Assembly (NCBI RefSeq): GCF_020215665.1 | Contig: NZ_CP084061.1 | Location: 2,884,001-2,948,000, forward strand | Reading direction: 5' to 3' | Source: Blautia parvula | GTDB taxonomy: Bacteria > Bacillota > Clostridia > Lachnospirales > Lachnospiraceae | Length of the DNA stretch: 64,000 bases | Shown here: piece by piece, positions 11,926 to 19,765 of the stretch | Numbering within the stretch: position 1 is the stretch's first letter | Layout of the letters: the number at the start of each line of letters is the position of its first letter | Program-made: the position numbers and the translations under genes | The notes under the pieces: generated by a model | Told to the model about the DNA's origin: nothing | Database searches by the model: none | The model's input: only the letters and a program-made list of their open reading frames with translations

Positions 11926-12021
11926 CTTTCCCCCATTCTCCAACTCTTCCCTCCCCCCATCCCCCAATGTCAGATACCACCCCCTTTTCCCCCAACCTTA
12001 CCCCCAACTCTTCTTTCCCCA
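11926..12021 (-). other. C-run-rich tract (G-quadruplex potential on the minus strand)
   Basis: On the plus strand at least six runs of five or six C occur within about 80 bases, separated by short AT-containing loops. The minus strand therefore reads as repeated GGGGG runs with loops of 1-14 bases. GTCAGATAC occurs twice in it and resembles the AGATACC core of the adjacent 58-bp repeat, so it may be a decayed part of the same array. No plausible coding sequence. Confidence 0.5.
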
Positions 12022-12030
12022 CACATCCCT

Positions 12031-12283
12031 TTTCTCACTGCCAAATACCTGTGTGAACACCCATCCAGCACCTTCCGCATACACTGCCTTTCCCACTTCC
12101 AGATACCTGTATTAACACCTATCCAGCACTTTCCGCATGCACTGTTTTTCTCACTGCCAGATACCTGTAGACCATCTATCCAGCACCTCCCGCATACATC
12201 TCTTTTCTCTCTACCAAATACCTGTGTAAACACCCATCCAGCACTTTCCGCATGCACTGTTTTTCCCACTGCCAGATACCTGC
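12031..12283. repeat. 58-bp tandem repeat array, about 4.4 copies
   Basis: Units start at 12031, 12089, 12147, 12204 and 12262 (58, 58, 57, 58 bp, then a partial). Each has the pattern TTTCYCACTGCC, ARATACCTGT, a variable stretch, then ATCCAGCAC and CCGCAT. The copies differ at scattered positions. The last partial copy runs straight into the left arm of the large inverted repeat. Apparent open frames over it change register and are repeat artefacts. Confidence 0.9.
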
Positions 12284-12517
12284 CGCACAAAGTCCCTGGG
12301 GGCCATTGGAGGCAGATGGCTGGATGGACTTATGGGAAAAAGCGGGAAGAATGGGTGATAGAATTTGCTTCACAAAAGCAAATTCTAAGGATAGCTGAGC
12401 AGACAAAACATCAGTTTTGTCTGCGGTTCTATCCGGTTCACCCATTCTTCCCGCTTTTTTCCATTAGTCCATCCCCATCTGCCGACTGGCCTCCAGGGAC
12501 TTTGTGCGGCAGGTATC
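12275..12517. repeat. 243-bp near-palindrome with a two-hairpin apex
   Basis: Left arm 12275-12363 and right arm 12427-12517 are imperfect inverted copies (I estimate over 80% pairing by eye), starting with GATACCTGCCGCACAAAG on each strand. The 63-base centre holds two further hairpins: AGAATTTGCTT/AAGCAAATTCT (12360-12370/12376-12386) and GCAGACAAAAC/GTTTTGTCTGC (12399-12409/12414-12424). It ends 60 bases past the topA stop. It could fold as a cruciform or as an RNA with a long stem and a branched tip. No recognised family. Confidence 0.9.
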
Positions 12518-12577
12518 GTCCGCCCTAGACAACCTCCGCCCCTGCCACACTCTCGCTCTCATTCAACCTTACACAGA

Positions 12578-14668
12578 TCAGGCCTCCTGCTCCACCTCAT
12601 CCTTCTTCCGTATCATCACAAACCCACAATGCTCATCCGCACAAACAATCTTATTCCCCTTCTCCAGCATATACCCACCGCAATTCGGGCATTTCTCCTT
12701 AGAAGGCTTCTGCCATGACATAAACTCGCATTCCGGATTATTCTCACATCCATAATACCGGCGCCCCTTCTTACTCCTGCGCAGCACCACATCTTTCCCG
12801 CAGACAGGACAGGGAACACCGATTTTTTCAAGATAAGGCTTCGTATTCCTGCAGTCCGGAAATCCCGGACAAGCCAGGAACTTCCCGTGCGGTCCATATT
12901 TGATCACCATATTCCGCCCGCACAGATCGCAGATAACATCTGTCACCTCATCCTCGATCTTCACTTCCTCCAGCTCTTTCTCCGCAGTCTGCACTGCATC
13001 CTCCAGATCCGGATAGAAATTCCGTATCACAGTCTTCCACTGCACAAGTCCTTCCCCCACACTGTCCAGCAGTTCCTCCATTGTGGCCGTAAAATACACA
13101 TCCACAATACTGGGGAATGACTTCTTCATAATATTATTAACGACTTCGCCCAGCTCCGTCATATACAGATTCTTATTCTCCTTCGCCACATACCGCCTTG
13201 CAATGATCGTGGTGATCGTAGGGGCATAGGTACTTGGACGTCCGATTCCCAGTTCCTCCAGCGCCTTTACCAGTGTAGCCTCCGTATAATGTGCCGGCGG
13301 CTGTGTAAAATGCTGCTGCTCATGGAATCCCTGGAAGGAAAGCTCTGTGCTCTCGTCCAGTCCTTTTGCAAGGAAAGAATTCTCTGTCTTCTCCTCATCC
13401 TCCTGCACATAGACAGCCATAAAGCCGTCGAATTTCAGCTTAGAGGCAGCCATGGTAAAATAATACTCTCCGCCCTTGATTTTCACGGATGTAGTCTCAT
13501 ATTTTGCATTCTGCATCCTGCTGGCAGTAAAGCGTTTCCAGATGAGCTGATACAGCCTGAACTGATCTCTGCTCAGAGATTCCTTCAGAGAAGCAGGTGT
13601 CCTTGAAATATCTGTTGGACGGATGGCTTCATGGGCATCCTGTATCTTTTTCTTCTTATCATCCTTTTTCTCCTGGGTCAGAGTGTATTCCGGCCCATAC
13701 TGGGAAGTGATGTATTCATGAGCGGCAGATTCAGCCTCCTCAGAAATCCTGGTGGAGTCTGTACGCAGATAGGTGATAACACCCACTGTGCCGTTCCCTT
13801 TAATATCAATTCCCTCATAGAGCTGCTGCGCCAGACGCATGGTCTTCTGTGTGGAAAAATTCAGCACTTTCGATGCTTCCTGCTGTAAGGTACTGGTAGT
13901 AAACGGAAGCGGCGGCTTTTTCGTTCTCTCGCTCTTCTTCACCTCAGCCACTTCATAGCTGGCGCCCTCCAGCCCGGCAAGGATCTTATCCAGTTCTTCC
14001 CTTGAGCCGATGCTCATTTTTTTGTTTTTATTTCCATAGAACTTGGCAATCAGCGGCTTCTTTTCGCCTTTGACAGCAAATTCCGCATCCAGTGTCCAGT
14101 ATTCCTCAGGGATAAATGCATTGATCTCATCCTCACGGTCCCCGATGATGCGCAGGGCCACTGACTGTACACGGCCCGCACTGAGCCCTCTTTTCACCTT
14201 AGCCCAGAGTACCGGACTGATCCTGTAACCAACCATGCGGTCCAGCATTCTTCTGGTCTGCTGCGCATCCACCAGATTCATGTCAATGTCGCGCGCCTCT
14301 TTAATAGAAGCTTTCACTGCAGTTTTCGTGATCTCATTGAATGTAATTCTGCGCATCTTCTTCTCGTCCAGTTTCAGCGCTTTGGACAGGTGCCAGGAAA
14401 TGGCTTCTCCTTCACGGTCGGGGTCAGTTGCAAGATATACCTTGTCCGCTTTTTTCGCGGCCTTGCGAAGCCCCGCCAGGATATCCCCCTTTCCCCTGAT
14501 AGTTATATATTTAGGTTCGTAATCATTCTCCACGTCGATTCCAAGCTGGCTTTTGGGAAGATCCCTTACATGTCCGTTGGACGCCATGACCTCATAATTT
14601 GAACCGAGAAATTTCTTGATTGTCTTCACTTTTGCCGGTGATTCCACAATCACTAAATATTTCGCCAT
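12578..14668 (-). CDS. topA: DNA topoisomerase I (type IA)
   Basis: 696 residues from the ATG at 14668. It relaxes negative supercoils. An N-terminal Toprim (YLVIVESPAKVKTI, DPDREGEAI) is followed by the cleavage domain with catalytic Tyr300 (GVITYLRTDS). The C-terminal region has three four-cysteine zinc ribbons (CDLCGR, CPVCGK, CPNCGG modules). The start was chosen for GGGAGG 5 bases upstream and the canonical MAKYLVIVESPAK; an in-frame ATG 21 bases upstream lies inside dprA. It starts one base after the dprA stop and is the last gene of comM-dprA-topA. Confidence 0.96.
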   Translation of the reverse strand: MAKYLVIVESPAKVKTIKKFLGSNYEVMASNGHVRDLPKSQLGIDVENDYEPKYITIRGKGDILAGLRKAAKKADKVYLATDPDREGEAISWHLSKALKLDEKKMRRITFNEITKTAVKASIKEARDIDMNLVDAQQTRRMLDRMVGYRISPVLWAKVKRGLSAGRVQSVALRIIGDREDEINAFIPEEYWTLDAEFAVKGEKKPLIAKFYGNKNKKMSIGSREELDKILAGLEGASYEVAEVKKSERTKKPPLPFTTSTLQQEASKVLNFSTQKTMRLAQQLYEGIDIKGNGTVGVITYLRTDSTRISEEAESAAHEYITSQYGPEYTLTQEKKDDKKKKIQDAHEAIRPTDISRTPASLKESLSRDQFRLYQLIWKRFTASRMQNAKYETTSVKIKGGEYYFTMAASKLKFDGFMAVYVQEDEEKTENSFLAKGLDESTELSFQGFHEQQHFTQPPAHYTEATLVKALEELGIGRPSTYAPTITTIIARRYVAKENKNLYMTELGEVVNNIMKKSFPSIVDVYFTATMEELLDSVGEGLVQWKTVIRNFYPDLEDAVQTAEKELEEVKIEDEVTDVICDLCGRNMVIKYGPHGKFLACPGFPDCRNTKPYLEKIGVPCPVCGKDVVLRRSKKGRRYYGCENNPECEFMSWQKPSKEKCPNCGGYMLEKGNKIVCADEHCGFVMIRKKDEVEQEA

Positions 14669-14669
14669 C

Positions 14670-15557
14670 TCAACCTCCCGTTCTGGCATAATAATTTTTG
14701 ACTGGCTCTGCTACAAGCCCCTTCAATTCCAGTTTCAATAATATTTCCTGAATTTCCCCAGGATTTAGTTCTACCTGAAGGAAAATCTCTTCCAGATATT
14801 TTGGCCTCAAATCCAGACAACTATACACCATTTCTTCCCGGCTTGCAAGCCTAAAGTTTGATTTTGCCTCCAAATCTGTTTTTAATTTTTCCGAAATCTG
14901 AAGTTCATCCAGAATAATATCCACGGAGTTTGCAATGCCTGCGCCTTCAAAAATCAAGTTGTTGCATCCCTCACTGAGTGTATCCCCCAAGCGCCCCGGA
15001 AGGGCATAAACAGTCTTTCCCTGCTCCAGTGCAAAGTTCACAGTAATCAGGGAACCGCTCTTTTTCCCTGCCTCTATGACCAGTACCAGATCCGCCAGTG
15101 CACTGATGAGTCGGTTCCTCCTTGGGAAATGGTAGGGAAGGGCCGGTGTCTGCGGCTCATACTCTGAAAGTACGCCTCCCCGGAACGGAATCCTTCTATA
15201 TATATCCATATTCTGCCTGGGGTAACAGATATCCACACCGTTGCCCAGAACCGCAAAGGTCTCTCCTCCGCCGTCCAGCGCTCCCCTGTGCGCCCAGCCG
15301 TCCACACCTCTGGCCATTCCGCTTATGATCTGGATCCCGAACCGGGACAGCTCTTTTGCAAAGTAATACGCCTGTGAGCTGCCGTAACTGCTGCACCTTC
15401 TGGCCCCCACAATAGCCACACTCTTTTTACGGCTGTCCGGAAGTTTTCCCTTCACATACAAATATTCCGGCATGTCCTCAAAACATCTGAGCTTGTCCGG
15501 ATAGGCTTTTCCTGTCTTGGAACAGCAGAAAATCTTCTCTTTTTCCATGTATTTCAT
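14670..15557 (-). CDS. dprA: DNA-processing protein DprA/Smf
   Basis: About 295 residues. It has a Rossmann-like DNA_processg_A fold with GARRCSSYG and ISGMARGVDGWAHRGAL (binding of single-stranded DNA and RecA loading in transformation) and a C-terminal winged-helix-like region. I chose the ATG at 15557 because it overlaps the comM stop (ATGA) and has GGAGAG upstream; another Met lies 9 bases further in. It sits between comM and topA, a common Firmicutes arrangement. Confidence 0.92.
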   Translation of the reverse strand: MKYMEKEKIFCCSKTGKAYPDKLRCFEDMPEYLYVKGKLPDSRKKSVAIVGARRCSSYGSSQAYYFAKELSRFGIQIISGMARGVDGWAHRGALDGGGETFAVLGNGVDICYPRQNMDIYRRIPFRGGVLSEYEPQTPALPYHFPRRNRLISALADLVLVIEAGKKSGSLITVNFALEQGKTVYALPGRLGDTLSEGCNNLIFEGAGIANSVDIILDELQISEKLKTDLEAKSNFRLASREEMVYSCLDLRPKYLEEIFLQVELNPGEIQEILLKLELKGLVAEPVKNYYARTGG

Positions 15558-17080
15558 ACCTTCTTTCTCTCCAGTCCTCTGTAGCACACAGCCTCACTGA
15601 TCTGTGCTTCCTTGATCTCTTCTTCCCCATCCAGGTCTGCGATCGTACGTGCTGTCTTTAAAATCTTATGATAGGCCCTGGCACTTAAATTCATCTTTTC
15701 GTAAGCTTTTTCCAAAAGGCGCTGTCCTTCACGACTGACACTGCAGTATTTTTCCACCTGTTTTCCGGACAGTTCCGAATTATAGCATACCTTCAGCCCC
15801 TGATACCTGTCCTGCTGTGCCAAAAATGCCTTTTCTACCCTTTTCATAAGCTCTGCCGAACTCTGTCCCGCCTTCCCGCCGGAAATCTCCTGATACGTCA
15901 TGCAGGCCGCTTCTGCGCAGATGTCTATCCGGTCCAGTATGGGGCCGCTGATTTTCCCGGCATACCTGCTGATATCCCTGTCCGTACAGGTACAGCGCTT
16001 CAGATCCGGATATCTGCCGCAGGGACAGTGGTTCATTGCTGCCACCAGCATACAGTGTGCCGGAAATTCATAAGAACCCCCGGTTCTGGCGATCATCACC
16101 TTATGCTCCTCCAGGGGCTGTCTCAGTATTTCTATGGAATTGTGGGAAAATTCAGGAATTTCGTCCAGAAAAAGAACGCCTCTGTGTGAAAGTGTGATTT
16201 CCCCGGGCCTTGGAATTCTGCCGCCTCCGGCCAGCGCCTGGGGAGAAATGGTGTGATGCGGTGCCCGAAATGGCCTTGCTGACATAAATGGCTGTTCCTC
16301 TGTCAAAAGCCCTGCGACACTGTATATTCTGGATACTTCCAGACTCTCCTCTCTGGAAAGCCGCGGCATAATAGTAGGAATCCTGCGGGCGATCATCGTC
16401 TTCCCCGCACCCTGAGGCCCTGTCATGAGAAAGTTATGGAACCCGGCAGCCGCAATCACGGCAGCCCGTTTCACAGTCTCCTGTCCCTGGATCTCCCTGA
16501 AATCCACATTATAAACAGGTTCCTTAAGATTCTCCCGGTCATATATCCTCTGGTCTTCCACACCCCATTTTTCCCTGCCAGACGCGTCCAGAAACTCCTG
16601 CAGGGACTCCACTCCCAGAACCTTTATCTTTCCTGTTGCCAATGCCTCCCTGCAGTTGCCCACAGGAACGATACAGAGCCAGCACCCGTTTTGCGCCGCG
16701 GTCTCTGCCAGAGGCAGGATACCTCTGACGCTGTTTATCCTGCCGTCCAGCCCCAGTTCACCGGCCAGCATCACACCGCTTAATTTCTCCTCTTCTATGT
16801 ATCCGAACGCTGCCAGAAGTGCGGCTGCAATGGGCAGGTCAAACCGGTTCCCCTCCTTCCGCACATCTGCCGGCGCCAGATTAACCGTGATCCTTTTGGG
16901 CGGCAGGCTGATCTTCGTGTTTCTGATCGCCGTTTTCACCCGCTCCTGGGCCTCCCTCACCTGGGATGACAGGTATCCGACCATATTAAATACAGGCAGA
17001 CCGCTGCTCACATCCGCCTCTACCCGTACAGGAACGCAGTTCACACCGCAGATAGCTGCTGACATAACACTGCTGAACAT
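15554..17080 (-). CDS. comM: YifB/ComM family Mg-chelatase-like AAA+ ATPase
   Basis: 508 residues. An N-terminal ChlI-like domain (about 20-140) is followed by the AAA+ core with Walker A GPQGAGKT (221-228), Walker B GVLFLDEIPEF and a Cys-rich CPCGRY/CTC insertion. The C-terminal Mg_chelatase_C domain follows. In other bacteria ComM is a helicase that promotes branch migration in natural transformation; it is conserved here with dprA. RBS AAAGGAG precedes the ATG. Confidence 0.9.
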   Translation of the reverse strand: MFSSVMSAAICGVNCVPVRVEADVSSGLPVFNMVGYLSSQVREAQERVKTAIRNTKISLPPKRITVNLAPADVRKEGNRFDLPIAAALLAAFGYIEEEKLSGVMLAGELGLDGRINSVRGILPLAETAAQNGCWLCIVPVGNCREALATGKIKVLGVESLQEFLDASGREKWGVEDQRIYDRENLKEPVYNVDFREIQGQETVKRAAVIAAAGFHNFLMTGPQGAGKTMIARRIPTIMPRLSREESLEVSRIYSVAGLLTEEQPFMSARPFRAPHHTISPQALAGGGRIPRPGEITLSHRGVLFLDEIPEFSHNSIEILRQPLEEHKVMIARTGGSYEFPAHCMLVAAMNHCPCGRYPDLKRCTCTDRDISRYAGKISGPILDRIDICAEAACMTYQEISGGKAGQSSAELMKRVEKAFLAQQDRYQGLKVCYNSELSGKQVEKYCSVSREGQRLLEKAYEKMNLSARAYHKILKTARTIADLDGEEEIKEAQISEAVCYRGLERKKV

Positions 17081-17321
17081 ACAGATACTCCTTTCCCCCG
17101 CAGCAGGACAGAAATACCCCTCCGGCGCGGGTGTACATATTCTCTTTTTACTTGCTTCATTTGTTTTGGAAACAACGGTGGAACCACCTGGAAAGAAATG
17201 CGGGAATCCGCTTTCTGACTTATTATTACTGTATCATATTTTTTTCTGCCACGCAATGGCTGACTGGATTTTTTATTATAAAACCCAATCACCCTGCTTA
17301 CCTGCAAATCATATATTACTC

Positions 17322-17702
17322 TGAAAAATTATAGGTATTCCAGGACTAAATTTATGCCAATGTCTTCCCAATTACCTATAATTTCTGTACTCTTCTTAAG
17401 AATTATTGGTATTTCAAAACCAAAAAACGGCTATTTCTTCCTCGATTACCTATAATTTCTCTACTCTTCTTAAGAATTATTGGTATTTCAAAACCAAAAA
17501 ACGGCTATTTCTTCCTCGATTACCTATAATTTCTCTACTCTTCTTAAGAATTATTGGTATTTCAAAACCAAAAAACGGCTATTTCTTCCTCGATTACCTA
17601 TAATTTCTGTACCCTTCTTAAGAATTATTGGTATTTCAGAACCAAATACCGGCTATTTCTTTCTCGATTACCTATAACACACATAATCTTCTTAAATATT
17701 AT
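17322..17702. repeat. 74-bp tandem repeat array (5 units plus a degenerate leading unit)
   Basis: Units start exactly every 74 bp at 17371, 17445, 17519, 17593 and 17667. The first three are almost identical, the fourth has a few changes, the fifth is degenerate past ATTACCTATA, and a diverged copy occupies about 17322-17370. Each unit contains the palindrome TTCTTAAGAA and near-complementary ends (TACCTATAATT and AATTATTGGTA), so each can fold into a hairpin. 74 is not a multiple of three. The array fills most of the gap between the AraC-regulator stop and comM; 17081-17320 shows nothing else convincing. Confidence 0.95.
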
Positions 17703-18559
17703 CCGTTTACATGAGCCTGATCCTTCCTGTACTCCCTTGGCCCTATCCCACATTTTTCCTTAAAGATATGCGAAAATGCCAGCGCATCCCTGTATCCCAC
17801 CCGGGCAGCGATCTCACCGATTGTATCCTGCGTATCACGCAGAAGTTCCTTTGCCCTCTCCATCCTCACCTGCAGGAGATACTGCTGGGGCGGGCATCCC
17901 ATGACGGTTCGGAATTGTCTGGTCAGACCGCTCCTGTTCATTCCATGTTCCCGGGCGATCTGCTCGATTTTCAGGCTCTGCTCCATATGCGCTTTCATAT
18001 ATGCGGCAATCTCCTGTATTTCTCCGGCTCTGCCCCTGCTGTCCGGCACTTTATATCCTGTCTGCCCCAGGGATTTCCTGTAATCCTCGATCAGATCGAT
18101 CCATATCTTCGTCACACGGCAGTTCTGTTCCAGCCGCTCCACATAGTCCGCACTTCCCGCCTCAAGCATATCTCTGACTGTCCTTGTCAGTTCCGCCAGA
18201 CAGTCTGCAGAACAAAGGGGCGTCCCCCCGGCAAGACCGGCCTCCCTGACACATTCCTCCACCTGGGCACCACAGGAACACAGACGGATATAATAGAAGA
18301 AATCCTGCGCGTTTCCCTGGATTTTCACTTCCGTCTCCGGGGTGACCGCCAGCACATTTCCCACGTTTACGCCATAATCTTTCCCGCCTGCTGTTATACT
18401 TCCGCTCCCTTTGGTTATGATAAATAAAGCATATTCCCCGCTCCCTGTCCGGTACTTAGCCATCCCCTGTCCCATACAGCTCCACTCCACAGACAGCAGG
18501 CTCATGCCGCCCTGCGTACAGTCACTTCCCTGCTGCTGACTATTGTAATTCCCGCCCAT
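17699..18559 (-). CDS. AraC family transcriptional regulator
   Basis: 286 residues. An N-terminal cupin-like ligand domain (about 25-110) is followed by the C-terminal AraC double HTH (about 180-280), with KIEQIAREHGMNRSGL and GEIAARVGYRDALAFSHIF. The ligand-sensing part shows no diagnostic motif. No catabolic gene is adjacent on this strand, so the regulon cannot be guessed. The stop lies at the edge of the 74-bp array. Confidence 0.85.
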   Translation of the reverse strand: MGGNYNSQQQGSDCTQGGMSLLSVEWSCMGQGMAKYRTGSGEYALFIITKGSGSITAGGKDYGVNVGNVLAVTPETEVKIQGNAQDFFYYIRLCSCGAQVEECVREAGLAGGTPLCSADCLAELTRTVRDMLEAGSADYVERLEQNCRVTKIWIDLIEDYRKSLGQTGYKVPDSRGRAGEIQEIAAYMKAHMEQSLKIEQIAREHGMNRSGLTRQFRTVMGCPPQQYLLQVRMERAKELLRDTQDTIGEIAARVGYRDALAFSHIFKEKCGIGPREYRKDQAHVNG

Positions 18560-18727
18560 ATAAACAGCCCTCTGCTCCTACTCTTTTTCATAAGATTATA
18601 GGTCAATTTCACCCTAGAGTCAATAGGTCACAACGCCATAATTGATTAACAATGGAGAGCTGTAGTAACCATTCAGACAAATCTTTGCATTTCCAGCGCT
18701 GACCGTACGGAACCCCAATGCCAATAG

Positions 18728-18767
18728 GCATCCGGCCTTATGAAGCGGCTTCCAGACGACCGGATGC
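18728..18767 (+). other. Inverted repeat upstream of the Xre regulator
   Basis: GCATCCGG (18728-18735) and CCGGATGC (18760-18767) flank a 24-base loop that itself holds AAGC/GCTT. It lies in the 5' region of the Xre gene and might be its operator or a leader hairpin. The rest of 18560-18727 shows no gene. Confidence 0.35.
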
Positions 18768-18818
18768 ATAAAGATGAACGGTTACAGGCTGTTTCAAAAA
18801 AGAAAAGAGGTATATGAA

Positions 18819-19040
18819 TTGTCCAGATTAAAAGACTTAAGAATCAAAAGGGGATATACCCAGATCAAAATGCAGCACCTGACCGGCATTGATCAGAGCG
18901 ATTACTCTAAAATCGAAAACGGAAAACGCTACTACACCTTTGAACAGTGCAAAAGGATCGCTCTTGCCCTGGATACCAGCATGGACTATCTGGCAGGTCT
19001 GACAGACGAGAAAAAACCTTATCCCAGAAGCATGAACTGA
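18819..19040 (+). CDS. Xre-family HTH regulator (small)
   Basis: About 73 residues and essentially only an HTH_3 domain: RLKDLRIKRGYTQIKMQH, then DQSDYSKIENGKRY and DTSMDYLAGLTD. I favour the TTG at 18819, which has GAGG 8 bases upstream. An in-frame ATG at 18774 would add 15 residues but lacks a ribosome binding site. It is one of only three plus-strand genes and precedes sigK by about 100 bases. It may be a DNA-binding repressor; the target is unknown. Confidence 0.75.
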   Translation: MSRLKDLRIKRGYTQIKMQHLTGIDQSDYSKIENGKRYYTFEQCKRIALALDTSMDYLAGLTDEKKPYPRSMN

Positions 19041-19082
19041 GTTTTTTTGCAGCCTACCCGTCCCTAAATGAGTGGGAAAAGC

Positions 19083-19114
19083 ACAATTTGGCGGATTTGC
19101 TCATAGACTATAAT
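19083..19114 (+). promoter_or_regulatory. sigK promoter region
   Basis: CATAGACTA (19102-19110) with ACA 16 bases upstream (19083-19085) fits the mother-cell sigma-K pattern (AC, 16-17 bases, CATA-N3-TA). A TATAAT (19109-19114) overlaps it but has only a poor -35. I prefer the sporulation-type reading because of the gene it precedes. Confidence 0.4.
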
Positions 19115-19138
19115 TAAATCCCTTTGAGGTAAAGCTGC

Positions 19139-19765
19139 TTGAAAACATTTCTTAAGCCCTTGACTTCCGAAGAAGAGAAGTATTATCTTCAAGAATACAA
19201 AAGGGGCAGCCAGGAAGCTAAAAATATTCTCATAGAGCGCAATCTGCGCCTTGTTGCACATATTGTGAAAAAATATCAAGGGGTTGAGGAAGATTTAGAT
19301 GATTTAATTTCCATCGGAACCATTGGGCTTATCAAGGCCATCCATACATTCAACGGAGAGAAATCCAACCGTCTCTCCACCTATGCTGCGCGATGCATTG
19401 ACAATGAACTCCTTATGCTGCTGCGTTCCAAGAAAAAGACCAACAAGGAAGTTTCCCTCTACGAGCCTATCGGAACAGACAAAGAGGGCAATGAGATAAA
19501 TCTTCTGGATGTGATTGAAAATGAACCGGTAGACGTGGTGGACCACTATTCACTGAAGGAGGATATCAGAAAGCTCTACGGGCTTCTGGACCAGGTGCTC
19601 AGTGAACGGGAACTGGAGGTGCTCAAGCTGCGGTACGGACTCTACGGAGAAAAAGAACTGACACAGAGGGAAATAGCAAAGCGGCTGAATATCAGCCGCT
19701 CTTATGTCTCCCGTATTGAAAAAAACGCTGTCTTAAAGCTCCGGAACTGCTTCCTTCCGTCTTAA
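19139..19765 (+). CDS. sigK: RNA polymerase sporulation sigma factor sigma-K
   Basis: 208 residues. Region 2 has LIERNLRLVAHIVKKY and DLISIGTIGLIKA with TYAARCIDNE. Region 4 has LSERELEVLKLRYGL and the HTH TQREIAKRLNISRSYVSRIEK. It directs late mother-cell gene expression during endospore formation. The start is TTG with GAGG 9 bases upstream. An in-frame TAA lies just upstream, so there is no room for the roughly 20-residue pro-peptide of Bacillus pro-sigma-K. The gene is not interrupted by a skin element. Its last 33 bases overlap the convergent trhP gene. Confidence 0.85.
   Translation: MKTFLKPLTSEEEKYYLQEYKRGSQEAKNILIERNLRLVAHIVKKYQGVEEDLDDLISIGTIGLIKAIHTFNGEKSNRLSTYAARCIDNELLMLLRSKKKTNKEVSLYEPIGTDKEGNEINLLDVIENEPVDVVDHYSLKEDIRKLYGLLDQVLSERELEVLKLRYGLYGEKELTQREIAKRLNISRSYVSRIEKNAVLKLRNCFLPS

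Noticed and set aside
11970-12290. Minus-strand open frame of about 106 codons with repeated Cys/Trp-rich peptides
   Set aside because: It lies entirely on the 58-bp tandem repeat, shifts register between copies, and has no ribosome binding site.
17322-17702. CRISPR array
   Set aside because: The whole 74-bp unit is conserved with no variable spacers, and no cas genes are in the window. The 58-bp array was rejected for the same reason.
17406-17763. Overlapping plus-strand open frames of 65-69 codons with near-identical peptides
   Set aside because: They are the 74-bp repeat read in successive frames; 74 is not divisible by three and no start signals exist.
18774-18818. ATG start for the Xre regulator
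   Set aside because: There is no ribosome binding site, and the added 15 residues precede the normal start of the HTH fold. The TTG with GAGG is better supported.
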